From positions 34,352,520 through 34,416,519 of the forward strand of contig CM070625.1 of the NCBI GenBank assembly GCA_036346255.1: DNA of 64,000 bases. Direction: 5' to 3'. The notes below the pieces were generated by a model that did not search any database, had not been told where the DNA came from, and saw only the letters and a program-made list of their open reading frames with translations. Below, one piece after another: positions 21,011 through 32,955 of this stretch; positions within the stretch are counted from its first letter, which is position 1; every line of letters starts with the position of its first letter. Both the position numbers and the translations under genes were made by a program. The stretch is from Ampelocalamus luodianensis (taxonomy: Eukaryota; Streptophyta; Magnoliopsida; Poales; Poaceae).

Positions 21011-23051
21011 AGTTCGATAGGCTAAGGTCGCCAGAGCCACGAGGACGAAGTGGTGGAAACTCAAAGGGGACGCCTCGCAGGAGTTTAAGGAGAGGATGAT
21101 CGCGGAAGGGAAATAAAACATAGGAGAAGCGAATAATATGTGGACAGAGATGTCATCTCGCGTTAGGAAGCTGGCTACGGAGGTGCTTGGAGTGACCCGA
21201 GTGACAAGATACAAACCTAAAGACACGTGGTGATGGAACGAGGAAGTGCAAAAAGCTATTGAGGAGAAGAAGTCATGCTACAAGCATATGCATCATGATA
21301 GGAGCGACGACAACGTACAAAAATACAAAGCGATAGGAAAGAAGGCAAAGAAAGTGGTGAGTGAGGCACGAGGTAAGACCTATGAGGAAATTTACCAAAA
21401 GTTAGGTACAAAGGAGGGCGAGAAGGATGTCTACAAGATGGCTAAACTTCGGGAAAGGAAGACGAGAGATTTCAATCAAGTTAAATGCATCAAAGACGAA
21501 ACTAATAGACTTTTGGTGAAAGACGATGGGATCAAGGATAGGTGGAGAGATTACTTTGATGAATTGTTCAATCATGACAATGATGATAGTATGGTCGAAC
21601 TGGATGATGCTTTTGATGACACCGATAGGCGGTTTGTTCGAAGAATCCAAAAGTCAGAAATAAGAGAGGCCTTAAAAAGGATGAAAGTGGGTAAGGCGTT
21701 AGGGCCTGATAACATTCCAATCGAGGTGTGGAAATGCTTGGGAGAAGTGGTGATCGTTTGGCTAACTAATTTGTTCAATAGCATTTTTAGGTCGAACAAG
21801 ATGCCTAACGAGTGGCTGAGGAGCACATTAGTACCAATTTTCAAAAATAAAGGCGACATTCAAAATTATACTAATTATAGAGGAATTAAGCTCATGAGCC
21901 ACACAATGAAGCTGTGGGACCGTGTGATCGAGCACCGTTTAAGAAGAGTGACTAGCGTGACAACAAACCAATTTGGTTTTATGCCTGGGAGGTCGACTAC
22001 GGAAGCGAGTTTCTTGACACGGCAGTTGATGGAGAGGTATAGGGAGCAAAAGAAGGATCTTCACATGGTGTTTATCAATTTGGAGAAAACCTATGACAAA
22101 GTGCCAAGAAGGGTCATGTGATGGGCGCTTCAAAGGAAAAAAAATCCCAACAAAATATGTTACCCTAATTAAGGATATGTACCAAGATGTTGTGACTAAT
22201 GTCAAAACATGTGGTGGTGATATTAGTGATTTCCCTATTAAGATAGGACTACACCAAGGATCAGCGTTGAGCCCATACATTTTTGCCCTAGTGATGGACG
22301 AGGTCACACAGGACATACAAGGAGATATCCCCTTGGTGTATGCTTTTCGCTGATAACGTAGTGTTAGTTGACGAGAGTAGGATAGGTGTCGATAGGAATC
22401 TGGAGATGTGGAAGAACACCCTAGAATCGAAGGGCTTTAGACTTAGTAGGACTAAAACTGAGTATATGAAGTGTGATTTCAGTGGTGCCGGGGCAGATGA
22501 TGGAGATGTTAGGCTGGACGGACAAGTAGTGCCTAGGAAGGACACGTTTCGATATTTGGGATCGATGCTATAGCAAGACGGGGAGATTGATAAAGACGTG
22601 AGCCACAGGATTAGAGCGGGGTGGGTGAAATGGCGCCAAGCATCAGGTGTTCTGTGTGACAAAAAAGTTCCTCAAAAGTTAAAGGGTAAGTTCTATAGGA
22701 CGACGATCAGACCTGCGATGCTATATGGAGCAGAATGTTGGGCGACTAAAAGACAACATGTACAGAAGATGAGTGTAGCGAAGATAAGGATGCTACGGTG
22801 GATATGTGGTCACACAAGGTGATATCAAATCCGCAATGAGGATATACGTGATAGGGTGGGAGTAGCACCAACTGAAGAAAAGCTTGTCTAACATCGTTTG
22901 AGATGGTTTGAACATCTCCAACAGAGACCTTCTGAGGCACCGGTACGTAGTGGAATTTTAAGCCGTACTGAAAACGTAAGAAGAGGCAGAGGTCGACCAA
23001 GACTAACATGGAAGGAAGTAGTTAAAAGAGATTTGAGGGATTGGAATATAG
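21011..23051 (+). pseudogene. LINE reverse transcriptase
   Basis: A long plus-strand frame (21246-22121 uninterrupted) gives the linker and reverse transcriptase: MKVGKALGPDNIPIEVWKC, NYRGIKLMSHTMKLWDRV and FGFMPGRSTTEA. Motif A reads VFINLEKTYDKVPR, with Asn where the catalytic Asp belongs. After a one-base insertion near 22333 motif C reads MLFADNVVLVDES, again with Asn for the second Asp. Downstream are TIRPAMLYGAECWATK and LRWFEHLQQRP with several stops. The enzyme would be inactive. The frame ends at the junction at 23051. Confidence 0.9.
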
Positions 23052-23830
23052 GTTACTTGTATTTATCATTAATTCGCTGTTATTTCAACCATAAAATAAA
23101 TTTGTAAACTTGCTTTCAAAAGTACTACATTATTGCAAATAAAGTTGGCTTTGTGCAAATGAGACATATAACCTCCACTTAAATAAGCCTGCATGTAGCT
23201 TATGAGTAGGTCTGCTATTCCACACGTTAGTCTTGCGAGTACATTAGTGTACTCAGTTGTCTTGTTTAAATGTTATTTGTTGCAGAGGAAGAAGGTGAGC
23301 CCCTAAGGGCCTCACTTTTGTGAGCTGTGTTGTGGCAGTATTCGGGCGACTAGCTTGGCGGTCCGGTCGGTTGCCTTGTGGGTTGTGTTGGCTAACCTGG
23401 TCGACTTTTGTTCTTAGCCATCTTATGGCGCTTTTGCTTCATTGTCATTCTTGTATATTGTGTTATTTGGCGGTCGGCTCTTTTGTAATAGCTTTACTTT
23501 ATGTATGTCGTTGTTGAACTTAGTGTTAAATGTTGTATGGAAATGATGTATGATTTTGTGATGATGAGCATGTCTGCAGTGCAGGAAGCACATGTCCATC
23601 GAGGCTTAGGATGTTTAATTAGTAATGCTAGAACCATATGGAGGTTAAGTATTACTAGTTAAATACCCCAGGTCCATGAAGGCTTATTTTGAAAACTTAT
23701 TTTCAACTGGTTCATGAAGGCTTAAGGAAGTTTCAGATTTTATTCCTTACCTATCTTAGCTTGCTCATCTCACCTTACTCTTGATTAAGTTTTGAAAAAG
23801 TTGTTCCTCTCTTCCTCTCTTCTTTTCGAA
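23052..23830 (+). mobile_element. LTR-plus-leader fragment of the gypsy 2 family, inverted
   Basis: Read on the minus strand, this segment matches the plus strand of 36960-37785, that is, the end of the gypsy 2 leader and its adjacent LTR. Shared blocks include GATGAGCAAGCTAAGATAG and the coding-like tract around CCTCACTTTTGTGAGCTGTG. The piece that should hold the primer-binding site and LTR edge is missing. The fragment is therefore in the opposite orientation to gypsy 2 and internally deleted. It joins LINE sequence at 23051 and gypsy 1 pol at about 23830. Confidence 0.7.
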
Positions 23831-26800
23831 TATCTGGCAAAATCAGCACTGGGGCTGAAGTCAAACGTTTCTTCAACTCTTGAAAACTTTCTTCACAGGT
23901 TGGAGTCCAAGTGAACTTTTTCTCCTTCTTCAGCAATTGCGTAAGAGGCTTGGCAATCGATGAGAATCCTTCGATGAAACGGCGGTAATAACCTACCTGT
24001 AACACCCCAGCCTGACAAGGGCCTGGAATGCTACTAAACTAACACTACAACCATTTTAACATTGATACAATTCTCTAAAATCCGACAGAACCTCCTTTGT
24101 TTAGTTACTAAACCGGAGATCCCAACTTTTAAATGTAACATAGTTAAATAATCCAACATCCAGCATAATCAAGAGACCACCAAAACTATGCTAATCAACA
24201 CTATATCATCCATAGCATGCTAAACAACTACAAGCATAAATAAAAGGACATCCATTATCCTCTAATCAACTCTATTACAAGTTATTCCAAGCAGAGGGAG
24301 TAATCATAAAGAATTATTTAAGCAAATTTCTCATCTACTAAATTATCATTCTATCAATTCAAATGTGTGTAGTTCGTGCCATTGTGCAACCACTCTAAGT
24401 CTTACTCCCTCCCATGCATGTCGTTCTTGTAAAGTGGTACCTAAAAACACAACAACAACAAGAGTGAGTCAAAGACTCAAGAAGTGCAATAAATGGCAAT
24501 AATAACATAAACAATCGTAATCATCAACATCCATCTACAATCTCTATTATAAACATGTCATATGCTCATGCTATGCAAGAAGCTCAAGTGCACTTTCTCT
24601 TTCTCTTTATCTTTTGCATTTTACCAGTAATGCAAAGTATGCAACCGTCATTGCATACCCATGTACGTGTGCTCATAGCGCAGGACCAATTGCCCAATAC
24701 TCAGTAAAGGGGACCTCAAGCCCACACTCCACAAGTGTGGGGACCATAAGCCCATCGTTTTCATGATGGGGACCTCTTTCAATGCCCACATTCCACGAAT
24801 GTAGGGACCTCAACCGTCATCCACATGGCGGGGACCTCGAATATGCATAGTCATATGATAGCATGATGCACATGAACAAAACTTTAAACCATCATAAATT
24901 TGTATTCACAACGTCATACATGAACAAACTTATTCATACTTCTAGCATTCATCATCGTTGACATTCATAGCATTCTAGCATCCATGAATAGCATATATAT
25001 TCATAATACTAGCAAACATGAACAATCACTCATGAATAACAATTAATCATAGACTTCATAACTTTCAAACATCCATGAATAACACGTAACTCATATCACT
25101 AGAAACCATGAACATTACCAATCATACCACCAAAACAATCATGACAACACAAATTCTATAGGTATTTATCAAAGAATGCCATTCAATAATTCCAATTATA
25201 TCCATCATTATACTTGCCTTAACCGCGAGAGAACGAGGGATGTGCAGAAGGTACTGCCCCCGGGATCAATCCATCACCTGAATATATTTATAAGGCGCAC
25301 TAAGACAATCATACTGGACCAAAAGCATAAATAATAGCATAACCGAACTCGCTATACTCTCAAGCGCATTTCCCGATTCCAACTCCTATAGATCGATATG
25401 TCCCCTCTGTGGACAGCCAACTTCTAAAATTCGTATCTTTTAGCACAGGAGTCCAAATGAGGTGTTCTTAGACTTCATTGAAAGGTTATCAATTTCCCTA
25501 ACCAAACCTAGTTGGTGGACATCTCAAATTCTGTTTGTAAATGACTCTAATAGATCAATGAACAACATCTGTCCATATCTGTCTAACACATCTGGACAGC
25601 AGCACGGTAACGGACATAACTTTTGATTGGCTGAACCAAAATTAGTGTTCTTTAACAATATGAAAATCTAAGAACAAAACCTACCAAAGTCTAGTTGGGC
25701 AAAATTTCAGATTTTGCCTCTAACAAAATTTGGCCCATGGCTCAAATCAGTTGGCAGAATTAACAGACAGAAATATTGGCTGAAATAAAATATCCATAAC
25801 TTTTGTTCTACAACTCCAAATTGGACGTTCTTTATCAATCTCGAAATCTTATAAAATTATCTACAATAACCTAGTTGGCATGACATTCATATTTTGCATT
25901 TAACAAAAAGTGGCACACGGGTCAAAACTAATGATAGAAACTTACATACAATCTGGACAGCCACATTGAAATGTACATAACTATTGAACCGTAACTCGGA
26001 ATTAAGTGATCTTTACGCCCACTGAAAGCTAAGAACAAACCCCACATAACTCTAGGAGATGGGATCCTCTGATTCGGCTTCTAAGATCACGAAATACGCC
26101 GCGCAAACTACTGGACAGAACGCGATCTATTAAACCGACGAAAATCGATCTACCAAACGACATCAACCGCAACTACCACGCATCAACCAATAAAGAACAC
26201 ACGACGTTACCCTTGTAGAATCGCAGAAAGATGAACAAATCTCCCCGTGAAGACAATCTCCTCTCATTTCTTCACTTGATCGGCAGCAGAGAGCACCGAC
26301 GGCGAGGAAGGGAGGCACCAACGGAGGGGGGGCTGCTTGGGGAGGAAGGTGATGCATCAGTAGCACCGCGACTCTTTGTAACACGGCGGCGCCATCAGTA
26401 GCACAGGTTGGTGCTCAGAGCAGATTTAGGGTTTCCCCATTTGGGCCTTAGTCTTTGTGGGCCAAAGCCCATAGCCCTGTGTTTTGAAGAAATTTGAAAA
26501 AACCCTTTAACTATTTTTGTTTTCTCTCTAACACGTTTGAGTAATACTCCCCCCTTCTAAACTTCTGTTAAATCCATTTCCTAATTGGTTCTTCTCCCTA
26601 AATTATTTCTTCTCACTTAAATAAATTTGGGTTACACTACCATTCCCAAGAAACTACGAATCTGAGTTACAGTCTTGGGCTGCTCCCAATGTAACACTGC
26701 TTTAACTTTAACGGGGTCAACTGCTACTCCCTCGGCTGTCATCACATGACCAAGGAAATCAATTTCTTTCTTCCAGAAATCACACTTGCTGAATTTAGCA

Positions 26801-27835
26801 TACAACTGATGCTCTCTGAGTTTTTCCAAGATTATCCTTAAATGTTCGGCGTGTTCTTCCTCCGACTTGGAGTAAACCAAAATATCGTCAATGAACACGA
26901 CTACAAACTTGTCCAAATATTCCATGAATACTTTATTCATCATGTTCATGAAGTATGCAGGGGCATTAGTCAGGCCAAAAGACATGACTAAGAACTCATA
27001 ATTTTCATACCGCGTTGAGAAAGCGGTCTTCGGTATATCCTTAGGACAAATCTTGAGCTGATGGTAACCTGATCGCAGGTCAATCATGGAGAACACTCCG
27101 GCTCCTTTCATCTCATCAAACAGATCATCTATCCGGGGTAGTGGGTACTTGTTTTTGATAGTAACCTCGTTGAGCGAACAGTAATCAATGCACATCCTCA
27201 TGCTTCCATCTTTCTTCTTGACGAACAACACTGGTACTCCCCATGACGACGAACTAGGTCTCACGAAACCTTTCTCAAGAAGTTCTTCTATCTGCTTCTT
27301 CATCTCTACCAATTCATCGGCTGACATCCAATAAGGTCTCTTTGAAATTGGTGCTGTCCCTCGCACTAGGTCGATGACAAACTCAATGTCACGATCCGGG
27401 GGCATTCCTAGTAATTCTTTCGGAAATACATCTAGATATTCACTAATGACTGGTACTTCTTCTGAGGAAATGGTTTTTAGGCTGTTTACTAACAGATGTC
27501 CATCACGAACTGAGGTGGTTAGAAATTCTACCTTGTTCCCCTTGGTATCCTCGACTGTTACGGCTCTTCGGCCACAATCTAGCACGGCTTTGTGCTTAGA
27601 TAACCAATCCATGCCAAGAATGACATCTAAGGTTTGGGTATCTAGTACGATTAGGTTGGCTAGAAACTCAACTCCAACTATGAGTAACTTAGCTCCTAAA
27701 CATCCCACTTTAGGGCTTAGCTTTGCTCCAGGCGACTGGACTAGCAGAGTATGCTTAAGACGCATAACTTTCAAATTATTCTTGGTTGCAAACATCCGAA
27801 ACAAGCGAATCGAAGCTCGAATCAAACAAAACTAA
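23831..27835 (-). pseudogene. Gypsy 1 protease and reverse transcriptase (split)
   Basis: The minus-strand frame 27825-26642 gives a degraded protease start (LFDS at about 27825-27840, then a frameshift). It continues with VILGMDWLSKHKAVLDCG, then DVFPKELLGMPP, FVIDLVRGTAPISKRPYWM and the reverse transcriptase with FVKKKDGSMRMCIDY. Motif C is VVVFIDDILVYSKS. The frame reaches IRSFLGMV at the solo LTR and resumes at 23992 as GYYRRFIEGFSSIAKPLTQL, ending at LPDIRK. RNase H and integrase are missing. Most of the RT is open, so this copy is younger or less decayed than the LINE. Confidence 0.9.
23998..26636 (-). mobile_element. Solo LTR, 2.64 kb, inside gypsy 1 reverse transcriptase
   Basis: The element runs from TGTAACACCCCAGCC to TTGGGTTACA, with 5-bp duplications CTACC at 23993-23997 and 26637-26641. 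Removing it rejoins the RT frame (RSFLGMV then GYYRRF). It has no gag, pol or primer-binding site. The minus orientation is inferred from the GC-rich tract near its high-coordinate end, as in the LTR of gypsy 1. Confidence 0.85.
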
Positions 27836-27857
27836 TGCAGTGCGAGTTAACGAAAAC

Positions 27858-29066
27858 TTACCCGATCGACGTCCGGTGCTTCTGGGCTCCTTCGAGTGGC
27901 GTGGTTGACACGACCTCGATCACCGATCGCGGTGCTCCTCCGACTTGACCCGACAACTTGTGAAGCTCCTGGTTGATGCACGGCGTGGCGTAGCTCAAGG
28001 TTGAAGCGTCTTCGGAGTGATTGTACCCTTCGCGGACATTGGTTAGAAAAATGTCACGGCTAACGGCAGTGTAACAAACCCATGAGTGCGTTCTGCTGGT
28101 TGCTCCTGGATTGGGGTTGGCGGTGCGGGTTGCGGAAGTTACGGCGGTGGGCGAGTCTTGAAGTTGGTGCGGTGCTCTCACGAAATGCAGGGTGGAAACC
28201 GTTGAATCTGCGATTGAACTGTTCTTGCCCTCTGCTGTGATTGCTGGCTTCCTTGCTGAGCCATCCAGCGTTTGCGGTTGTCCTCCAGTTCCTTGCGTTT
28301 GTCCTCTAGAACCGCTTTATTGATCAGCTCCTGGAAATCAGGGAAAGTATGGGCAATTAGACTGACTTGCAGTCCAGTGTTTAGCACCTTCAAAAAGCGA
28401 CTCTGGCGAGCCTTGTCCGTGGCTACATCTTCTGCTGCATAGCGAGCTAGCTGAGAAAACTTGTTGAGGTAGTCAGACACTGACATAGCTCCTTACTTGA
28501 GAACACGAAACTCATCCTTTTTCAGATCAATAATGCCTTCTGGTACATGATACTGGCGAAATGCTGCAGAAAATTCTTCCCAGGTGATATCCTGTGGCGT
28601 CTCGTGAGCGGCACAGAAGTTCTCCCACCATTCAGCAGCTATGCCCTCCATCTAGTGAGTGGCGTCTGAAACCTTTTCACGATCATTGCCGGGTGATCGC
28701 AGACTTTCTTTCAATGACCCGAAGCCATTCATCTGCTTCCACTGGGGAGACGTGTCCACAGAATGTTGGTGGACGAGTCCTCATAAATTCCGCAAGTTTA
28801 GATGGTCCATGGTGACCTTCAGCAGCTGGGGCTTTATACTGTTGATTGTTGTTGTTGTTCTGATTGTTCATAGCTTGCATCTGATTCATCATGGTGTTCA
28901 TCAGTTGAGTCTGTGCTGCCATGAAAGCTCCAAAGTTTTGCAAGTCGATCGGGGGTGCTTGTGGCGGAACTGCTCCTGCGGCTGGTTGCTCATTGCTTCT
29001 CGGCGCTAGGGTGCCGGAACCACTTGCAGCAGTCTGACGAGTTTGAACCATCTGGCGAAGCTCCAT
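27858..29066 (-). pseudogene. Gypsy 1 gag
   Basis: The minus-strand ATG near 29066 starts MELRQMVQTRQTAASGSG. The gag core follows: FMRTRPPTFCGHVSPVEADE, MEGIAAEWWENFCAAH, WEEFSAAFRQYHVPEGI, and MSVSDYLNKFSQLARYA with ELINKAVLEDKRKELED. A relic of the zinc knuckle (HFSNQCP) is near 28030. Two of the stops, before MEGIAAEWW and before GAMSVSDY, stand where the family usually has Q. Frameshifts separate the N-terminal and core segments. Confidence 0.85.
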
Positions 29067-29329
29067 GGGTTAGATAAGGTAGTAAGCACAAGATGAGTTA
29101 AGAACTAAGCAGGGGGTAGGTTAAACCTAACAAAACACAGCTCAAGAAACTCAAACGAAATACTTTTATTAATTAGGGTCTTAGCATGACTGCAACAAAT
29201 GCCTAAGGGCCTTTGCAGCTCATACTCGCACACAAAAGAACCGACGACCTAAGCACACAAAACTACTGCCTAAAGGGCGACTTACTAAACTAAAACTGGC
29301 TAAGCCTGAAAAACTGAAACTAAGACCAA

Positions 29330-30073
29330 CTACTCAAGAAAGCCTCTACAGCCTCGGCGGCGCTCCTGACGGCTGTAGACTCGGAAGTGAGCCGGCATCT
29401 TGGCAAACTGATCCCGATGCCCTGGGACTAGTGCAGTAGGAACAGGCGTTCCCGGTGCAACTGGCTCAGCTGGCCCCTCTGGCTCTGCGGCTTCTTCGGG
29501 CTCAACTGGACCTTCCTCTGGATCTTCTTCGGGATCCTCCTCTTCTTCGAGATCTTGGTCATAGAGAATCTCTTGCAGAGTAGCGACCTTCTCCTCAGCT
29601 CTCTGTAAAGCCTCATAGACATGATCCAGCTCTGTGATAGTCCTCTCCAATACTTCCTCCTGTGCAGCGGCAAACTGGGCAAGGTGCACGACTGTGGTGT
29701 TGCTCTCTTCTGCTGTAGACGGGTAGTGTGCTGGCAAATCTACGGCTGCAGCTCTGGGGTGGTAACGGAAGACGGTGTCTTGGAGCTCCCGTGCGTAGAT
29801 GTTGCAGATACGAAGCATGGCCAAGCGCGATGACTCCTGGATGCCCTCCAACCAAATTATCTTCCTCACAGAGATGTGCGAAGGTTGGCTCGCCTTGTCG
29901 TTCCTCCTGGCGTAGATCGTCAGGCTACAGATCACTCCACGGTTTTGACCGTGCATAGTTCAGTTGTTGCCGACGTACAGCGGACGATCAAAGCCCCCAA
30001 GAACCTAAAGCAACTTCCAAAGCTCGGCGGCATATCCTCCCGTGCGCTCACCATAGCTCTGGAGATGAGGCAT
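29330..30073 (-). pseudogene. Extra sense ORF between primer-binding site and gag of gypsy 1
   Basis: A minus-strand frame from an ATG at 30073 (MPHLQSYGERTGGYAAELWK) runs to 29330 with two internal stops. It then has an uninterrupted stretch of 208 codons from 29956. It includes PSHISVRKIIWLEGIQESSR, a heptad-like helical part (AAQEEVLERTITELDHVYEA) and an acidic tract (about 15 Glu/Asp with prolines). It is neither gag nor pol and lies in the same direction, upstream of gag. Some plant gypsy lineages carry an additional ORF; I cannot name this one or give it a function. Confidence 0.6.
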
Positions 30074-30275
30074 CTCTCAAGACAGACGAAGGGAGGGTAA
30101 GAGCAACTTAAAAACAGTGGGAAGAGGAAAGATTATAGCAATAGTTGAGTCGAGAGATATATGAGAAGAGTTAAGCAATCAATTAACATTGCAAGTTAAT
30201 TTTTCCTTTAGAAAATAGTTTGGACACTCTAAAGACGGCCGATCTAACTAAGGTCAAGACCTCTGATCGAAGATA

Positions 30276-30286
30276 GCTCGATACCA
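30276..30286 (-). other. Gypsy 1 primer-binding site
   Basis: On the minus strand TGGTATCGAGC stands four bases after the LTR end. It matches the complement of initiator methionine tRNA (TGGTATCAGAGC) with one change. Confidence 0.75.
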
Positions 30287-30290
30287 CCTC

Positions 30291-32955
30291 TGTCGGGACC
30301 CAAAATTACAATTCTGGAACCCTCTGTGTATATTGCACTAGTCCAAGATCACGCTAGTGCACACAGTGTCAACATAGGTGAATACCAATCCACACAAGCG
30401 ATAAATAAGGTAAACGATTAGTTTGAATAACAAATAAGGGTTTTGACCTTATGGTCGAGGTTACACTTATTACGCCACGCAGGGCTAACAGAGAATAAAG
30501 CAGCGAATGAGCGAAATAACTCCAGCAGAGATCCCATCAATTCACCACAAGCAACCGACTGAGATCCAGACCTTAACGATCAGCAACCTTCAGTGAACTC
30601 CTTCTCGAAAGCAGGCGTAGACTCCTCCTCTTCTGTAGGTTTGGGCGTAAGTTTTACAACAAGCGTGAGTACACAACCGTACTCGCAAATCATACCACAT
30701 AATGCAATTTATAGATGCAGGCTTATTCCAAAAGAAAAGGTTTCTGTGGCTCTTTTGCATAAATGTAATATTTGCAATTGAATACAACAATAGATTGAAA
30801 TGCAGTTCAAAACCAATAGACAATATTAATTTAACATTTGTTTCCACAAAGACCAAAAGGCTAAGCAGATTATTTCACATAGTCATATGACTTAGATCAC
30901 ATAGCTCCCATCCCAAACATTTTATGAAAACACAAAGTTCCATAGTCACTTAATCAAATTTATAATTGCAACTCAAATGATAAGTGAGACTCGTAGCATG
31001 GCTAAGCAATTGTATTCGCATCTAACCAACCCACGTTGGTGCTATAATATTACCAACTAATAACCAATCTAGGGTGACAAGGAAATATGACATACAAGGC
31101 CAAGGTGTAATAACAAATTGGATGATAACTATGCCCAAAACATTTAAATACACAATTAAAGTAGAATGCAATACTTTGAAACAAAGTAGTTTCAAAACTG
31201 GGTTCAAGATGATCAAAGGTATGACTTGCCTTGGAAAAAGTCTATATACTGATCTTGATCTTGAGGTGCTCCTTCTTCTCCAAAATTCCCCGACGGATCG
31301 ACGTCTACTCGCAAACGAGACAAATAAACAAAACAAATAAATAACAGAGGCAAAAAAAACTCCAAAAATTAAATAAAAATCTCAGATAAATAGAGATCGA
31401 ATTTAGATAAATTTAGGAATTTGAATGGGATCAATCGGAGTTAGGATGCAAGAGTTCTGGGCTCTCGAAGATTGAAAATCTAAAGAAACCCTAAATTGGA
31501 TTTTCTGGAATTTTTCCGAATTATTTCATAACACAAAAATCAGATTATTGCGCAATGCTGACGTCAGCACATAATTTCGGGAAAAAAGAATTTAAAAGAA
31601 AATCCTGATATGTGGGACCCACATGTCGGGAGAAACTCACAGTAGACCAAGTCTCACGAGCCTCGGAGTTCAGGGCGGAGTGGGCGCCACGCGCGCACAC
31701 GCGGCAGCGAGAGATCTTGACGCGGCGCCACACAAGGCGACATGTGTGCACACGTCTTTGAGGTGGGCGGCCGCGGGCGCCACGTCGAGCCGACGGCGGC
31801 GGCGGCGGGAACCAAAGGCAACGCGAACGGCGGCGATCCACCGACGGTGAGTGGTACGGCGTGTAGCTCGCTAATGCGAACTCGCGAGGTAGGTCCGGGT
31901 GGTCGAAGGACGACGGAGGTGGCCGGCGGCGAGGTCGAAGCGGCGAAGAGGTTTCGGGCTCAACGGGATCGGGCCTCCGGTGATGCTCCGGCGGAACCAA
32001 GGCGACCACGAGGTAGCCCTTGTTCTTGCGATGCCGACGAAGCAAACCCCGAGGTCCCGGCGACGCTGGTTGCGGCTTAAAAGCTCGTCGGAGAAGGCGG
32101 CGGCGCAAATCGATCTTCGAGCTCCTGCGGCGGCTAGTGTTCGGCGCGAGGGCGATGGCGGCTAGGGTTGAGGTGCGGACACCGAGGGCTACCTCTCCCT
32201 ATATAGGCGGCGGCTCGGAAGAATCCGTGTCACCAACGCCCAAAAACGGCATGCGGCGGCGACGATCGTATCCCTAACGGATTCGGGAACGAAGCACATG
32301 AGATACGGGGGCCCACACGTCAACGACGGCGGCTCGGGCGCGGATGTGTGCGAAACGGCATGGCTGCGAAAACACTCCAAGGATCTGACCGTCCATCCTA
32401 GATCGAATGGCCCAAAATCAATGGAACATTCGGACCTCCGAACAGATCAGGCGCATCTAGCCATCCATCCTTGATCGAGCGTTGGAGAACGAGCGGGGCG
32501 TTCAGAAGGAAAGAGAGAAGAGATGGAGAGACTGACAGGTGGGGTCCACATGGCAGTCTAAGGCGGCGTGCGCGCGGGCGAGCTGGGCTGCGCGTGGGAG
32601 TGGGCCGGCGGCGGAGGAAAAAGGGCCGGGTTTAGGGAATTCGGCCTGGAGGGTTTTCTGAGATTTTAAATAGATTTTCTATTTTGTAAATTACCAGAAA
32701 TTCAAATAAGCAATTGAAAATAGCAAATGAGCTCAGAAAAATTCTAGGAAAATCTAGAAAATATATCTGAGCGCACAGAACCCAAATAAAATTGTTTTGG
32801 CTATTGTTCTTGTTGGGATTATTCTTATTAAATATTTTTGATTGTAAAGTCCAATATTAAGCTTTTGAATTAAAACTCAAATAAATCCAAATGGTGACTT
32901 TTTCCCTACTAACTATTTAAAAGATTTTTAAAGCTCAGAAAATTGGGATGTTACA
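30291..32955 (-). repeat. Gypsy 1 5' LTR, 2.67 kb
   Basis: On the minus strand it starts TGTAACATCCCAATTTTCTGAG (32955) and ends GGGTCCCGACA (30291). The primer-binding site follows directly. The first half (31600-32650) is GC-rich with a TATA-like CCCTATATAGG on the minus strand near 32200, and the second half is AT-rich. It is the same family as the solo LTR at 48981-52043, whose first 170 bases match closely. GC-rich frames here are not genes. Confidence 0.85.

Larger units (their letters stand above)
17216..23051 (+). mobile_element. LINE (non-LTR retrotransposon), decayed, split by a solo LTR
   Basis: The plus strand encodes an APE-type endonuclease followed by reverse transcriptase, the pattern of an abundant plant LINE family. 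The endonuclease starts at about 17248 (WNIGSLTGKLREL) and is cut at 17425. It resumes at 20467 (GILINKRLKSEVVDV), and the reverse transcriptase runs to 23051. The 3' end is missing: similarity stops at RDLRDWNIG, where an LTR fragment begins, and there is no poly-A tail. Many stops and one frameshift disable it. Confidence 0.9.
23831..32955 (-). mobile_element. Ty3-gypsy element 1 (truncated at its 3' end)
   Basis: In minus-strand order it has a 5' LTR (32955-30291), primer-binding site, an extra ORF, gag, protease and reverse transcriptase. It breaks off in the RT/RNase H linker (LPDIRK) at about 23831. Integrase and 3' LTR are absent. A solo LTR (23998-26636) splits the reverse transcriptase. 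The element itself lies in the integrase gene of gypsy 2: integrase coding stops where its LTR starts at 32955. Confidence 0.85.

Noticed and set aside
31545..32277. Several long GC-rich frames on both strands
   Set aside because: They lie in the GC-rich promoter part of the gypsy 1 LTR, overlap each other and have no domain.
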